Assembly (NCBI GenBank): GCA_035288405.1
Contig: DATEAK010000106.1
Location: forward strand, 1 to 7,580
Source of the DNA: JACPSX01 sp035288405 [NCBI: bacterium]
GTDB taxonomy: Bacteria; JACPSX01
Direction: 5' to 3'
DNA: 7,580 nucleotides
Numbering within the stretch: the stretch's first letter is position 1; each line of letters opens with the position of its first letter. Below, piece by piece: positions 1-5,552 of this stretch. A model generated the notes under the pieces. That model was not told where the DNA came from. It did not search any database and worked only from the letters and a program-made list of their open reading frames with translations. The position numbers and the translations under genes were made by a program.

Positions 1-1
1 T

Positions 2-934
2 GATCCGATCAAATCGCCGAACGATCCCAGCAAAGTTTGCTATGTGATATACGTTGATGAGAGCCAGGAGGCGCCACATTTCCTGAACTCCCGCAGGGGG
101 GTGTATGTACGAACCGATGAGTTTAGCCAGCGGTTCGAACCAAAACTCGCGACCTTCAACGAAATTCAACACCTCGCCAATAGACGTAGCCTCGCTGAGG
201 AGCAAAGAAAACACCTGCTTCGCCGATCATATGAAAGATTCAATGAGTTTGTCCGGCTTTTCTACCCCTCCTACAAGAAAACAACGCAACCAATAGGTGC
301 TACTTTGAAAATAGTTATTTCTCCCGTCTATCCTGTTCGCCCTCTCATCCAGCATGATAAGCTTCAATCCCTGATGAGGGATATTTCGGTTCAGCAACGA
401 CGGGTGGAATTTCCATCGTCACACCTCGATCGTTCATGTCAACACGAGAGCATAATTATCCTGGATACAAGAGGTCGGTTCGAGTTTATTGAAGCGAACA
501 TCTGGGGCCAGTTCTGTTATGCAAGAGAGGTCGAGGGGCAGGGAAATGTCGGGAATTACGTCCACGTTCAGCAGTTGGTGGGAGCACTTCTCCTCTATCT
601 GGAACATGCCCGAAAAATGCTCTTGGAGGTTGGGTTTAACGGAAACCTCAGGTTCGCAGTTGCACTTGAACATATCCTCAAACGCCCTTTTTACGTGATG
701 GGTTATGCTGGGGAAATAGAGAAGTGCGGTTGTTCTATACTCGATGATGAAATCGCCTTTCAGCAAGACTGCAGCAGCGAAGAGTTTCGTAGCTCCAGAG
801 ACAGGATAGCGGTGGAATTGCTGCGTACAATCTTTTATGCAGTCAACTGGCCGGAAGGAGTAGCAGATGAAGCGTCAATCGCTGGAATTCTAGAAATGGG
901 CTACAAGTTTAATTTATGGAAGCCCACCAAGTAG
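2..934 (+). CDS. AlbA_2 (Schlafen-type) domain protein, C-terminal part, 5' end outside window
   Basis: The frame is open to the left edge from base 2, giving 310 visible residues before a TAG stop. The GTG at 44 is therefore almost certainly an internal Val codon, not the start. The first ~50 residues look like the end of an AlbA_2 putative DNA-binding domain: a hydrophobic strand (VCYVIYVDES), then APHF, a basic turn and a GVYVRTDE strand, then an NEIQHLANRRS helix. These correspond to the family's xVPES-PH, yyvR and Ei-l-R features. After a basic helical linker come about 230 residues I do not recognise. They contain a strand-rich section, an IIILDTRGRFEF segment and a long hydrophobic helix around NYVHVQQLVGALLLYLE. 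Proteins with AlbA_2 domains are varied: transcriptional regulators, RNase-like or defence-associated proteins. Three sampled rows average about 46% G+C against about 57% for rows in selB and nifS, and the reading is rich in A/T-ending codons, suggesting horizontal acquisition. It converges on selB. Function is unassigned. Confidence 0.6.
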   Translation, partial: DPIKSPNDPSKVCYVIYVDESQEAPHFLNSRRGVYVRTDEFSQRFEPKLATFNEIQHLANRRSLAEEQRKHLLRRSYERFNEFVRLFYPSYKKTTQPIGATLKIVISPVYPVRPLIQHDKLQSLMRDISVQQRRVEFPSSHLDRSCQHESIIILDTRGRFEFIEANIWGQFCYAREVEGQGNVGNYVHVQQLVGALLLYLEHARKMLLEVGFNGNLRFAVALEHILKRPFYVMGYAGEIEKCGCSILDDEIAFQQDCSSEEFRSSRDRIAVELLRTIFYAVNWPEGVADEASIAGILEMGYKFNLWKPTK

Positions 935-941
935 AAGATTG

Positions 942-972
942 GCTGAGCGCTGATAGCTGACGGCTGAAAGCT
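942..972. repeat. Tandem heptamer repeat, four GCTGANN units
   Basis: Four perfectly phased 7-base units, GCTGA followed by GC, TA, CG and AA, occupy 942-969 and end with a partial GCT at 970-972. They fill nearly the whole 43-base gap between the convergent ends of the AlbA_2-type gene and selB. The same unit family recurs between efp and selA. I see no strong hairpin plus T-run, so this does not look like a classical intrinsic terminator. Confidence 0.75.
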
Positions 973-977
973 CTCCA

Positions 978-2891
978 TCATTTCCCCTTGCCAAGCAGGA
1001 CCCGGCTGTCGCCCACCCTCATGGTGAGACGGCGATTGTCAAAATATTCGAGAAGAGGAATGGCGTGCTTGCGGGAGATGTTCAGGAGATCGCGGAACCG
1101 GGCCGCGGTGATTTCCCGGTGCTCTTTCAGATAAGCGAGCAGAGCCTCTTCGGCTCTCTGCAGCGCTTCGCTGTGAAAGACAATCTGTTCTTTGACGCGG
1201 ACCAGACGTTTCTCGTTGACGAGAACGTTGATAAGTTCTCGTTGCCGAGGATGCTTGAGCCCCAGGGTCTGATAGACCTCCTCGAGATTTGGAGGTTGCA
1301 CCCCTCCTTTTCGAAATGCCTCCTCGATCCGCTCTTTGACTTGCTGCATGTCGTCGGCCAGGGTCACCTGGTGTGAGGGGCACCGGATGATTTCCCTCTC
1401 CACCACCAACTTTTTCTCTTTCACGAGCGCGTCTAGAAACCAGAGGAAGACCCGGTCCTCCAACTGTGGAAACCGGGTGCGCAGCTCTCCTTTGGGAATT
1501 CCCGGTTTCAGCGGAGCTTGACGGTGATAGTGCTCGACCCGGGCGAGGATTTGCACAGAGATTGTGTCGTAAACACTACTCTCCAGAACGCGCTTCCCTG
1601 CCTCTTCCAGAACCCGAATTTCTTTCTTGGACTGAAGCTCCTCAAGGAGGGACTGGAGTTCGGGTCCATAAAACGGGGTCCGGGCTCCGATTTCCACCGG
1701 GGTAAGACCGTTGGGTCCTCCCTGCTTCAGATAGATCCGCAGACGCTCCTCATCGCTCCCGGCCCGCAGAATCTCCAACTCGCTTAAGAGATCCGGAGAG
1801 GAACGCCGCCTCCGTCCTGAGCCCAGGGCCAGGATCTCTCCGCCGCCGATAGTTTCCACGGGGGAAAAACTTCGGATCACGTAACGATCCCTTGCACGAG
1901 CGACAGTCTGACCCTCCAGATGAATCCGCATGAAGGCTTCGGACCCAGGCGCCAGTTCGCTCGCGTCGAGCAATACCATGCGGGCAATCAACTCGCTGGT
2001 CCCCAGGTGAAAGCGGACCCTGCTGCGGTTTTTCAGCGGACGCGGACTGCTGCTAAGGAGAGAAAAGCGAGCTTCCAAGACGGAAGCGGGAATCATCGAG
2101 CCAGGGCTCACCAAGACATCTCCCCTCTCCAACTGCTCTTTCTCAATTCCCTGCAGGTTCACGGCGACTCGCTGTCCAGCGGAAGCCACCTCCACGGACT
2201 GGTTGTGGACTTGCAGTCCACGGATCTTGGCTTGAATCCCCTTCGGCAAAACTTCCACGGCTTCCCCAAGTCTTAGAGACCCTGCCGTCATGGTTCCCGT
2301 AAGGATCGTTCCAAAGCCCTTCATGGTGAAGACCCGATCGATGGGAAGACGGCAAGGCCCCGCCGTCGCTCTTTCCTGGACCTTGGCTGCAATCCGGGCC
2401 AGCTCGACTTTCAGATCCTCAAGCCCCTGTCCTGTTTTGGACGACACCGGCACAATCGGCTTACCCGCCAGGAACGTTTTCTCCATGAAGGAGGCCACGT
2501 CCTCTTGGACCAGGTGGAGCCAGCTTTCTTCCACCATGTCGATTTTCGTCAGAGCCACCAGCCCGTCCTTGATCCGCAAGAGCTCACAAATCGCCAGATG
2601 CTCCCGGGTCTGGGGCATCACCCCTTCATCGGCGGCAATCACCAGGAGGACGAAGTCGATTCCCCCGACACCCGCTAGCATGTTCTTTACGAAGCGCTCG
2701 TGTCCCGGGACATCGACGATTCCCAGCTGAATGTCTCCAGGCAGATCCATAAAGGCGAAGCCCAGATCGATCGTGATTCCCCGCTCTTTCTCTTCCTTGA
2801 GACGATCCGTATCAATCCCCGTCAGAGCCTTGATTAAGGAAGTCTTGCCGTGATCAATGTGGCCCGCAGTGCCCAGGATGACCTGCTTCAC
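978..2891 (-). CDS. selB: Selenocysteine-specific translation elongation factor SelB
   Basis: This GTPase (637 aa, close to the family's usual length) binds Sec-tRNA and the SECIS element of selenoprotein mRNA and delivers selenocysteine at in-frame UGA on the ribosome. The G domain is intact: G1 GHIDHGKTS at residues 10-18, switch [12 protein letters not shown] near 36-46, G3 DVPGHE at 60-65, G4 TKID at 115-118 (SelB typically has TK-D rather than NK-D), and G5 SSKTG at 150-154. [20 protein letters not shown] (181-200) opens domain II as in other SelB proteins. The C-terminal ~260 residues carry winged-helix repeats for SECIS binding; the last includes [22 protein letters not shown]. The start is GTG at 2891, supported by GGAGG at 2899-2903 seven bases upstream. 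The stop is TGA, which in a Sec-decoding organism must avoid a nearby SECIS. It is transcribed divergently from efp. Confidence 0.97.
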   Translation of the reverse strand: MKQVILGTAGHIDHGKTSLIKALTGIDTDRLKEEKERGITIDLGFAFMDLPGDIQLGIVDVPGHERFVKNMLAGVGGIDFVLLVIAADEGVMPQTREHLAICELLRIKDGLVALTKIDMVEESWLHLVQEDVASFMEKTFLAGKPIVPVSSKTGQGLEDLKVELARIAAKVQERATAGPCRLPIDRVFTMKGFGTILTGTMTAGSLRLGEAVEVLPKGIQAKIRGLQVHNQSVEVASAGQRVAVNLQGIEKEQLERGDVLVSPGSMIPASVLEARFSLLSSSPRPLKNRSRVRFHLGTSELIARMVLLDASELAPGSEAFMRIHLEGQTVARARDRYVIRSFSPVETIGGGEILALGSGRRRRSSPDLLSELEILRAGSDEERLRIYLKQGGPNGLTPVEIGARTPFYGPELQSLLEELQSKKEIRVLEEAGKRVLESSVYDTISVQILARVEHYHRQAPLKPGIPKGELRTRFPQLEDRVFLWFLDALVKEKKLVVEREIIRCPSHQVTLADDMQQVKERIEEAFRKGGVQPPNLEEVYQTLGLKHPRQRELINVLVNEKRLVRVKEQIVFHSEALQRAEEALLAYLKEHREITAARFRDLLNISRKHAIPLLEYFDNRRLTMRVGDSRVLLGKGK

Positions 2892-2922
2892 ACTTCTTCC
2901 TCCAACCCATGGTGCTGACCGG

Positions 2923-2952
2923 ATTATGGGGGGATCCCGACCGGGGAGTCAA
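2923..2952 (-). promoter_or_regulatory. Putative sigma70-type promoter of selB
   Basis: Read on the minus strand, TTGACT (2947-2952) and CATAAT (2923-2928) are separated by 18 bases. Each matches the -35 or -10 consensus at 5 of 6 positions. Transcription would begin near 2916, leaving a leader of about 25 bases that holds the GGAGG ribosome binding site (2899-2903) and the GTG start at 2891. Confidence 0.6.
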
Positions 2953-2958
2953 CCCCGG
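2941..2958. promoter_or_regulatory. Inverted repeat centred on the selB -35 box, possible operator
   Basis: CCGGGG (2941-2946) and CCCCGG (2953-2958) form perfect 6-base arms around the 6-base centre AGTCAA, which is the reverse complement of the selB -35 hexamer. The position would suit a repressor site, or a sigma-factor-competing regulator, acting on selB and possibly on efp. No regulator is identified. It also resembles a tRNA T-arm, but no tRNA can be built around it. Confidence 0.35.
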
Positions 2959-2967
2959 GAAAAATAT

Positions 2968-2996
2968 TTGCCAGAGGGCCTCACTTTCCCTATAAT
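2968..2996 (+). promoter_or_regulatory. Putative sigma70-type promoter of efp
   Basis: TTGCCA (2968-2973) matches the -35 consensus at 5 of 6 positions. After a 17-base spacer comes a perfect TATAAT (2991-2996). Transcription would start near 3003, giving an efp leader of about 59 bases. This is the strongest promoter match in the window, as expected for a highly expressed translation factor. Confidence 0.75.
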
Positions 2997-3048
2997 GCCG
3001 CTTCCGGCCACCAGATCGCTGTTTCAAATCCCCGTTGAGGGAGTTCTT

Positions 3049-3053
3049 AGGAG
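3049..3053 (+). promoter_or_regulatory. efp ribosome binding site deciding the start
   Basis: AGGAG lies eight bases before the ATG at 3062. The in-frame TTG at 3035 has no comparable site and would add nine residues not typical of EF-P N-termini, so ATG 3062 is chosen. Confidence 0.8.
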
Positions 3054-3061
3054 CATTCAAC

Positions 3062-3625
3062 ATGGTAAACGCCACACAACTGAAAGCAGGAATGGTCATC
3101 CTCTTCAACGGGGACCTCTGCCGGGTCATGAAATTACTCCACATCACTCCGGGGAACTGGCGAGGGATGGTGCAGACAACCTTGCGTAACTTAAAAACAG
3201 GCGCCAAGTTGGAACACCGGTTTCGCTCCGAGGACAAGGTCGAGACCGCCTACCTGGAACAACACGAAATGGAATACCTGTACAACGACGGTTCCTTTTA
3301 TCACTTCATGAACACCGAGACTTTTGAACAGACCCAACTCGATAAAGAGACGTTGGGAGACGCCATTCACTACCTGGTGCCAAACATCAAACTCGAGGTT
3401 GAATTTCACGAAGGACAACCCGTAGGAGTGGAACTTCCCAAGGCCGTAGACCTCAAGGTGATGGAAACCGATCCGTCCATGAAGGGGGCAACAGCCACGG
3501 GATCTCCGAAGCCGGCCAAGTTGGAAACGGGTCTGGTGGTTCAGGTTCCCCAGTTCGTGGAAGCCGGCGAAGTGATTCGGGTGGATACAGCCACGGGTGC
3601 CTACCTGGAACGAGCCAAAAAGTAG
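3062..3625 (+). CDS. efp: Translation elongation factor P, with non-canonical loop tip
   Basis: EF-P (187 aa, the usual length) binds between the ribosomal P and E sites and relieves stalling at polyproline stretches. The N-terminal KOW-like domain begins MVNATQLKAGMVI. The OB domains follow with YHFMNTETFEQ near residues 80-90, then the conserved end KPAKLETGLVVQVPQFVE and GEVIRVDTATGAYLER. The odd feature is the domain I loop that reaches the P-site tRNA. Where E. coli has PGKGQ with the lysylated Lys34, this protein reads PGNWRG, with Asn32 at the tip, Trp33 next and Arg34 two residues on. Neither the Lys used by EpmA/EpmB nor the Arg used by EarP is at the standard position. No modification gene lies in the window. 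It has its own strong promoter and lies between selB and selA, which are both on the other strand. Confidence 0.97.
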   Translation: MVNATQLKAGMVILFNGDLCRVMKLLHITPGNWRGMVQTTLRNLKTGAKLEHRFRSEDKVETAYLEQHEMEYLYNDGSFYHFMNTETFEQTQLDKETLGDAIHYLVPNIKLEVEFHEGQPVGVELPKAVDLKVMETDPSMKGATATGSPKPAKLETGLVVQVPQFVEAGEVIRVDTATGAYLERAKK

Positions 3626-3639
3626 CTCTTCCCGCCTTT

Positions 3640-3707
3640 TCAGCCAAGAAGCAATCAGCGTTCAGCTTAATTAAGGAAGCCTACTTTGGGGCTGATCGCT
3701 GAAAGCT
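3640..3707. repeat. Heptad repeat in inverted arrangement between efp and selA
   Basis: On the plus strand, 3691-3704 holds two GCTGANN units (ending TC and AA) plus a partial GCT at 3705-3707. On the minus strand, 3666-3653 holds two units (ending AC and TT), with a degenerate unit and a further GCTGA toward 3640. The arms TCAGCGTTCAGC (3655-3666) and GCTGATCGCTGA (3691-3702) pair in 11 of 12 positions around a 24-base loop that contains the palindrome TTAATTAA (3667-3674). The repeat abuts the selA stop codon. It could fold as a long hairpin in either transcript and act as a bidirectional end signal; there is no clear U-tract. Confidence 0.65.
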
Positions 3708-5119
3708 TACCCGTTGAGAATTTCGTGGCAGGCCTGCGTGACAGGTTCCAAATCCTCGTCGAGGAGGGTTCTTACGTCCAGAACGAACCTCCCCTTCTGA
3801 ATCCGCCCGATGACGGGGACTGGGTACTTGCGGAAGCTGACCTCCAGGGCATTGGGGGAAAGCCGGGGCGAACGCAGAGCAATCACACGGGTGGGGAGTT
3901 GCTGGAGGGGAAGCGCACCTCCTCCCACTTCCGAAACATCCTCTTCGCAACTTGCTTGAGAAGGATCGTCGAGTCCCGTGCGGACGGTTTCCAGCAGGGT
4001 TTCGGCCCGGCGAGAAAGCTCGGACAGCGGCAGGGTCAGCATGCGGAGAGTCGGAATCTCCTCGATGCGCCCTTCCAGGTAAAGGCGCAAGGTTGCTTCC
4101 AATACAGCCAGGGTCAGCTTGTCCGGCCGCAGAGCCCGAGTCAGAGGATTCTTCTTCATCGCCCGGATCAGCTCGGCTTTCCCTACAACGAACCCGGACT
4201 GAGAAGAACCCAGAAGCTTATCTCCACTAAAGGTAATCACGTCGATCCCCGATGACAGGCTTTCCAGTACGGTGGGCTCATGGCTTAACCCGTATTTAGA
4301 TAGATCAACAAGCGTGCCGCTCCCCAAATCCTCCATCACCGGAATCTGCAGGCGCCGGCCCAGTTTCACCAGTTCTTCGCCGGCTACTTCTTCCACAAAA
4401 CCAACGATCTTGAAGTTGCTCGTATGTACCTTGAGGAAAAGAGCCGTGTGCTCGCCGACCGCCTCTTCATAGTCCGAAATCCGGGTTTTGTTCGTGGTCC
4501 CCACTTCGACGAGCTTGGCCCCGCTTTTGCGCATCACATCGGGAATCCGGAAAGAACCTCCGATCTCGACGAGCTGCCCCCGGGACACGATGACCTCTTT
4601 TCCGCAGGCCAGAGTATCCAGAGCCAGCAGGACTCCGGCGGCGTTGTTGTTCACCACCAGGCACTCCTCGGCTCCGGTGAGGCGCCGTACCAGCCCGGCC
4701 AAAATCTCTTGCCGGGAGCCGCGTTCCCCCTTTTCCAGATCGAACTCGAGAGTTGAATAGGAAAGGCTCACCTCGGTCAATTGGTCAAGCACGCGGCGGC
4801 TGAGAGGGGAGCGACCCAAGTTGGTATGAACAACCACCCCGGTGGCGTTAATCACCCTGCGCAAGAAAGGTCCCTGGATCTTGCAGGCCTGTTCCCGCAC
4901 AGACCGCACAATGCCCTCGGGGGATAAATCCACGTTTTCCAGGTTCTCAGGGAATGTAGAAATCAGAAGTGCTCTGCGTTTTTCGGAGAGAACCTCCCGG
5001 GTTGCTTCCAGCAGAATCCAACGAGGGAAAGAAGAGGTGAGTCCGTGCTTTTCGCAAACAGCCAGGACGTCGTCAACGGAAGGGATCCGGCGGAGGTACT
5101 GCTCCGGGGCATTTGGCAT
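3707..5119 (-). CDS. selA: L-seryl-tRNA(Sec) selenium transferase SelA
   Basis: This PLP enzyme converts Ser-tRNA(Sec) to Sec-tRNA(Sec) using selenophosphate; bacterial SelA forms a large homodecamer. At 470 aa it is about the family length. An N-terminal helical domain (IPSVDDVLAVCEKHG, then helices to ~85) fits the tRNA-binding part. The catalytic core starts RRVINATGVVVHTNLGRSPLS near 87-107, typical of SelA. NNNAAGVLL (157-165) and SRGQLVEIGGSFRIPDVM (179-196) follow, and the PLP-binding lysine is K301 in TFSGDKLLGSSQSG, corresponding to Lys295 of E. coli SelA. The start ATG at 5119 has ACCTCC on the plus strand (GGAGGT on the mRNA, 5128-5133) eight bases upstream. The gene lies 26 bases after tatA on the same strand, so the two are probably cotranscribed. 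selC, selD and a selenoprotein gene are not in the window. Confidence 0.97.
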   Translation of the reverse strand: MPNAPEQYLRRIPSVDDVLAVCEKHGLTSSFPRWILLEATREVLSEKRRALLISTFPENLENVDLSPEGIVRSVREQACKIQGPFLRRVINATGVVVHTNLGRSPLSRRVLDQLTEVSLSYSTLEFDLEKGERGSRQEILAGLVRRLTGAEECLVVNNNAAGVLLALDTLACGKEVIVSRGQLVEIGGSFRIPDVMRKSGAKLVEVGTTNKTRISDYEEAVGEHTALFLKVHTSNFKIVGFVEEVAGEELVKLGRRLQIPVMEDLGSGTLVDLSKYGLSHEPTVLESLSSGIDVITFSGDKLLGSSQSGFVVGKAELIRAMKKNPLTRALRPDKLTLAVLEATLRLYLEGRIEEIPTLRMLTLPLSELSRRAETLLETVRTGLDDPSQASCEEDVSEVGGGALPLQQLPTRVIALRSPRLSPNALEVSFRKYPVPVIGRIQKGRFVLDVRTLLDEDLEPVTQACHEILNG

Positions 5120-5145
5120 GAACTCGCACCTCCACGGGAGGAGGA

Positions 5146-5370
5146 CTATCGACCCACTTTCTCTTCGCGGCTCACCTTCTCCTCGCTGCGAATCTCAGAT
5201 CCGGACCCCTTGTCCTCGAGTTCACTCTGCGTGTCTCGAACTCCCTTCTTGAAATTCCGGATCGCTTTTCCCATCCCTGCGCCGAGTTCAGGGAGTTTGC
5301 CGACGCCAAAAATCAAGACCACAATCACCAGAATAACAATCAGTTCTGGCATTCCCAATCCGCCTAGCAT
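5146..5370 (-). CDS. tatA: Twin-arginine translocase subunit TatA/TatE family
   Basis: This is a small membrane protein (74 aa) of the Tat system, which exports folded, often cofactor-bearing, proteins across the inner membrane. A short N-terminal stretch leads into one membrane helix (about residues 8-22, [15 protein letters not shown]). After the FG hinge comes LPELG (26-30), an amphipathic helix ([13 protein letters not shown] to ~43) and a charged, probably disordered tail. Short length and the FG-LPE-G pattern favour TatA/E over TatB. I start at ATG 5370 because AGAGGTGA (5376-5383 on the minus strand) lies five bases before it. The GTG at 5379 would overlap that site. It is the first gene of a tatA-selA transcript. 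Sec-containing formate dehydrogenases are known Tat substrates, which would make the pairing sensible, but that is inference. No tatC is present here. Confidence 0.9.
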   Translation of the reverse strand: MLGGLGMPELIVILVIVVLIFGVGKLPELGAGMGKAIRNFKKGVRDTQSELEDKGSGSEIRSEEKVSREEKVGR

Positions 5371-5386
5371 GGCTCTCACCTCTCTT

Positions 5387-5400
5387 GGCCCTTACGGGCC
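5387..5400 (-). promoter_or_regulatory. GNRA-capped hairpin in the tatA mRNA leader
   Basis: On the minus-strand transcript, GGCCC-GUAA-GGGCC forms five consecutive G-C pairs closed by a GUAA tetraloop, a member of the stable GNRA class. It ends three bases before the tatA Shine-Dalgarno AGAGGTGA, so it could tune translation initiation or mRNA stability. The perfect arms are seen directly; a role is inferred. Confidence 0.4.
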
Positions 5401-5420
5401 TCAACCGTTCCCCATGTTTG

Positions 5421-5449
5421 AACTTAACAACATAGGGGGGCATTGTCAA
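5421..5449 (-). promoter_or_regulatory. Weak candidate promoter for tatA-selA
   Basis: On the minus strand a perfect TTGACA (5444-5449) is followed after 17 bases by TAAGTT (5421-5426), which matches only half of the -10 consensus. An alternative pairs TTGACG (5450-5455) with TATGTT (5429-5434) at a short 15-base spacing. The -35 is convincing and the -10 is not. Confidence 0.3.
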
Positions 5450-5493
5450 CGTCAATCCTTTCCGAAGGTTTTTGACAAAATGCTCGTTGACAA
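5443..5493. promoter_or_regulatory. Nested inverted repeats in the tatA-cysE divergent region
   Basis: TTGTCAACG (5443-5451) is the exact reverse complement of CGTTGACAA (5485-5493). Inside it, GTCAA (5451-5455) pairs with TTGAC (5472-5476), and CCTT (5457-5460) with AAGG (5465-5468) around TCCG. As a result four TTGAC boxes, two per strand, lie within about 50 bases. This may be an operator for a dimeric regulator or simply two divergent sets of -35 elements. Confidence 0.45.
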
Positions 5494-5500
5494 GTACCAT
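5472..5500 (+). promoter_or_regulatory. Candidate promoter 1 of cysE-nifS
   Basis: A perfect TTGACA (5472-5477) is followed, after 17 bases, by TACCAT (5495-5500), four of six matches to the -10 consensus. Transcription would begin near 5507, about 46 bases before the cysE start. Confidence 0.45.
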
Positions 5501-5516
5501 AAACGGTCCGTAGCAT
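5487..5516 (+). promoter_or_regulatory. Candidate promoter 2 of cysE-nifS
   Basis: A second perfect TTGACA (5487-5492), 15 bases after the first, is followed at 18 bases by TAGCAT (5511-5516), four of six matches. It would be a tandem alternative to promoter 1. The sequence alone cannot say which is used. Confidence 0.4.
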
Positions 5517-5552
5517 AAAAATAGAATTCTTCGGCCTGTGGTGAGGAAATTA

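Noticed and set aside
44-934. A gene start at the GTG of position 44
   Set aside because: The same frame is open back to base 2, and the upstream codons read as the preceding strand of the AlbA_2 domain, so the gene begins outside the window.
978-980. TGA at the end of selB as a possible selenocysteine codon
   Set aside because: The SelB C-terminus is complete at this point, the downstream frame enters the repeat region, and no SECIS-like hairpin is evident just after it.
1039-2730. Several long open frames opposite or out of phase with selB
   Set aside because: They have no family resemblance, are rich in Arg, Ser and Pro as expected of shadow frames in GC-rich genes, and overlap a complete well-conserved gene.
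2914-2965. A tRNA (selC-like) on the minus strand, suggested by a T-arm-like CCGGGG-TTGACT-CCCCGG and a nearby CACCA
   Set aside because: The loop is six bases and not TTCRA-like, no acceptor, D or anticodon arms can be paired around it, and the segment is better explained as the selB promoter.
3035-3061. TTG start for efp adding nine residues
   Set aside because: The extra residues are not typical of EF-P, and AGGAG is ideally placed for ATG 3062.
3626-3706. A classical rho-independent terminator for efp
   Set aside because: The hairpin has a 24-base loop and no clear U-run follows it on either strand, so I describe it as a repeat with possible terminator function only.
3952-5518. Plus-strand open frames across selA and tatA
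   Set aside because: They are antisense to recognised genes and have unrelated low-complexity translations.
5538-5552. GTG starts at 5538 or 5541 for cysE
   Set aside because: GAGG at 5543-5546 serves ATG 5553, and no site precedes the GTG codons.
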